A DNA stretch of 64,000 nt from Mycobacteriales bacterium. GTDB lineage: Bacteria > Actinomycetota > Actinomycetes > JAFAQI01 > DASSKL01. The stretch covers positions 25,937-89,936 of the forward strand of contig DASSKL010000060.1 in the NCBI GenBank assembly GCA_035690485.1, written 5' to 3'. Made by a program: the position numbers and the translations under genes. Shown here piece after piece: positions 63,027-64,000 of this stretch; within the stretch, counting starts at the first letter, position 1, and the number at the start of each line of letters is the position of its first letter. The notes beneath the pieces were generated by a model. That model did not search any database, was not told the DNA's origin, and saw only the letters and a program-made list of their open reading frames with translations.

Positions 63027-63751
63027 CCCAGGTCGCGCACCGGCCCGCCTTCTACGCCACCGGGCGTGGCACCGGCGGGGTGCGCGACTGGCTCACCCTG
63101 CTGCACCCGCCGTACACCGCGTGGCACCTGTCCTACGTGGCGATCGGCGCGGCACTCGCTCCGCAGTTCGCGGTGTGGCGGATGGGCGGCGCCGTCCTTG
63201 CGTTCTTCCTCGCCGTCGGCGTCGGCGCGCACGCCGCCGACGAGCTGCACGGGCACCCGCTGCGCACCGGGATCGCGGATCGGACGCTGGCCGCGGTCGG
63301 TGCGGTCGCGGTGGCTGCTGCGGTGGCGATGGGGCTGGCGTACGCCGGCTGGCGGATGGTGCCCTTCGCCCTGGTCGGGGCGTTGCTGGTGGCCGGCTAC
63401 AACTTCGAGCTGTTCGGCGGGCTGCTGCACAACCAGCTCGGATTTTCCGTTGCCTGGGGCGCTTTTCCGGTGCTGACCGGCTACTACGCCCAAGGCTTCA
63501 CGCTGGGCGCGCCGGCATTCCTGGCGGCGGCGGCGGCCACCGGGTTGTCTTGCGCGCAGCGGTCGCTGAGCACCCCGGCCCGGGGGATCCGCCGGCGCAC
63601 CCGCGCGGTGGAGGGCAGGGTCGTGGCCGACGACGGCAGCAGCCGGCCGCTCGACGAAGCGACGATCCTGGCGCCGCTCGAGCAGGCCTTGCAGGCGATG
63701 GCCTGGGCGGTGGCGGCGCTCGCCGCCGCGCTGGTCCTGATGCGGCTCTGA
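63023..63751 (+). CDS. Multipass membrane protein, possibly UbiA-like
   Basis: A 242-residue protein with about seven hydrophobic helices. The loop AADELHGHPLRTGIADRTLA after the second helix vaguely resembles UbiA prenyltransferase loops (acidic residues then HPLRTG), but the normal NDxxDxxxD motif is not complete. ATG overlaps the methyltransferase stop (ATGA). Its coupling to a MenG-like gene and divergent GGR suggests an isoprenoid-related function; enzyme identity is uncertain. Confidence 0.6.
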   Translation: MTQVAHRPAFYATGRGTGGVRDWLTLLHPPYTAWHLSYVAIGAALAPQFAVWRMGGAVLAFFLAVGVGAHAADELHGHPLRTGIADRTLAAVGAVAVAAAVAMGLAYAGWRMVPFALVGALLVAGYNFELFGGLLHNQLGFSVAWGAFPVLTGYYAQGFTLGAPAFLAAAAATGLSCAQRSLSTPARGIRRRTRAVEGRVVADDGSSRPLDEATILAPLEQALQAMAWAVAALAAALVLMRL

Positions 63752-63776
63752 CGCGGCTCAGGGTCGTGGAACCGAA

Positions 63777-63786
63777 CCGAATTCGG
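63777..63786. promoter_or_regulatory. Short palindrome before partial acyl-CoA dehydrogenase
   Basis: CCGAATTCGG is a perfect 10-bp palindrome, 83 bp upstream of the acyl-CoA dehydrogenase start at 63870. It shares the half-site CCGAAT/ATTCGG with the 17-bp palindrome at 58478. Possible site of a shared fatty-acid-type regulator. Confidence 0.35.
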
Positions 63787-63869
63787 GGGGCGGGCAGACG
63801 TCGTACGCCGGATGGGACAGGATCGGACCAGGAGCGCACAGGTACGAGACACGACGACCGGAGGTCCTG

Positions 63870-64000
63870 ATGCCGTACCAGTTCACGGAGAAGGGTGTGG
63901 AGACTCTCGAGGAGGTCAAGCGGTTCCTCGATGATCACATCTATCCGAACGAGCAGGAGTATCTCGAGCAGGCGCACGAGGTCGGGTCGACCGGCTACCC
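63870..64000 (+). CDS. Acyl-CoA dehydrogenase, N-terminal part
   Basis: Forty-three residues are visible before the window ends: MPYQFTEKGVETLEEVKRFL, then DDHIYPNEQEYLEQAHEVG. The FLDDHIYPNE segment is the conserved N-terminal helix of acyl-CoA dehydrogenases. ATG with GGAGG upstream. The remainder, including FAD and catalytic regions, lies outside. Confidence 0.75.
   Translation, partial: MPYQFTEKGVETLEEVKRFLDDHIYPNEQEYLEQAHEVGSTGY

Overview
The window is a chromosomal segment of a high-GC actinobacterium. Support comes from the strong G/C bias at third codon positions, frequent GTG/TTG starts, many 4-bp ATGA/GTGA gene overlaps, a MshC/CysRS-type ligase, a MenG-like and a geranylgeranyl-reductase-like gene, and actinobacterial-type arsenic, Mrp antiporter and formate dehydrogenase operons. 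A species cannot be named from the sequence alone. No rRNA, CRISPR array, insertion sequence or prophage was seen; two tRNA genes are present (Arg-ACG, Ser-GCT).

Layout. 1-1.9 kb: a minus-strand coupled set of two enoyl-CoA hydratases and a partial VOC protein. 2-5.9 kb: an MFS transporter, then an arsenic cluster (arsR-acr3 diverging from arsI) and another VOC protein. 6.2-8.6 kb: a SnoaL-like protein, an ECF42-type sigma factor with its YCII/DGPF partner, and a DUF4236-like small protein. 8.7-16 kb: an accessory, defence-like region made of a toxin-antitoxin pair with an 18-bp palindromic operator, a NERD membrane protein diverging from a PLD/SF2-helicase/DUF3427 protein, a Fic protein whose ribosome-binding site lies in a near-perfect hairpin, tRNA-Arg and a broken, frameshifted integrase. 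16-21.3 kb: a DUF998 protein, a NarL-type two-component pair, a P-loop kinase, an SRPBCC relic, a DUF2087 regulator and a ketopantoate-reductase-like enzyme. 21.4-26 kb: a five-gene sugar-type ABC import operon. 26-40.5 kb: an LCP wall ligase, GNAT, Na+/H+ antiporter, tRNA-Ser, two acyl-CoA synthetases, a Ser/Thr kinase, a GH3 glycosidase, an LPXTG protein, a thiolase-like/DUF35 pair and a lipoprotein.

40.5-45 kb: cspA with a structured leader and a strong terminator, an orphan molybdenum hydroxylase large subunit, an SDR and a hemerythrin-like protein. 45-49.2 kb: a seven-gene Mrp cation/proton antiporter operon with no full-length MrpA. 49.3-54.9 kb: a formate dehydrogenase operon whose catalytic subunit has an in-frame TGA followed by a bacterial SECIS-like hairpin, so it is read here as a single selenoprotein of 1087 residues. 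55-58.5 kb: a DMT transporter and an acyl-CoA dehydrogenase pair behind a 17-bp palindrome. 58.5-63.8 kb: a compact two-armed cluster (MshC/CysRS-like ligase, Bcr/CflA-type exporter, geranylgeranyl-reductase-like flavoprotein; divergently a MenG-like methyltransferase and a possible UbiA-like membrane protein), followed by a partial acyl-CoA dehydrogenase.

Themes: fatty-acid/CoA catabolism genes are scattered through the window; respiratory and ion-transport operons (formate dehydrogenase, Mrp) sit back to back; the accessory segment near tRNA-Arg is the best place to look for a new defence-type system. The selenocysteine formate dehydrogenase and the Fic leader hairpin are the best supported unusual signals.
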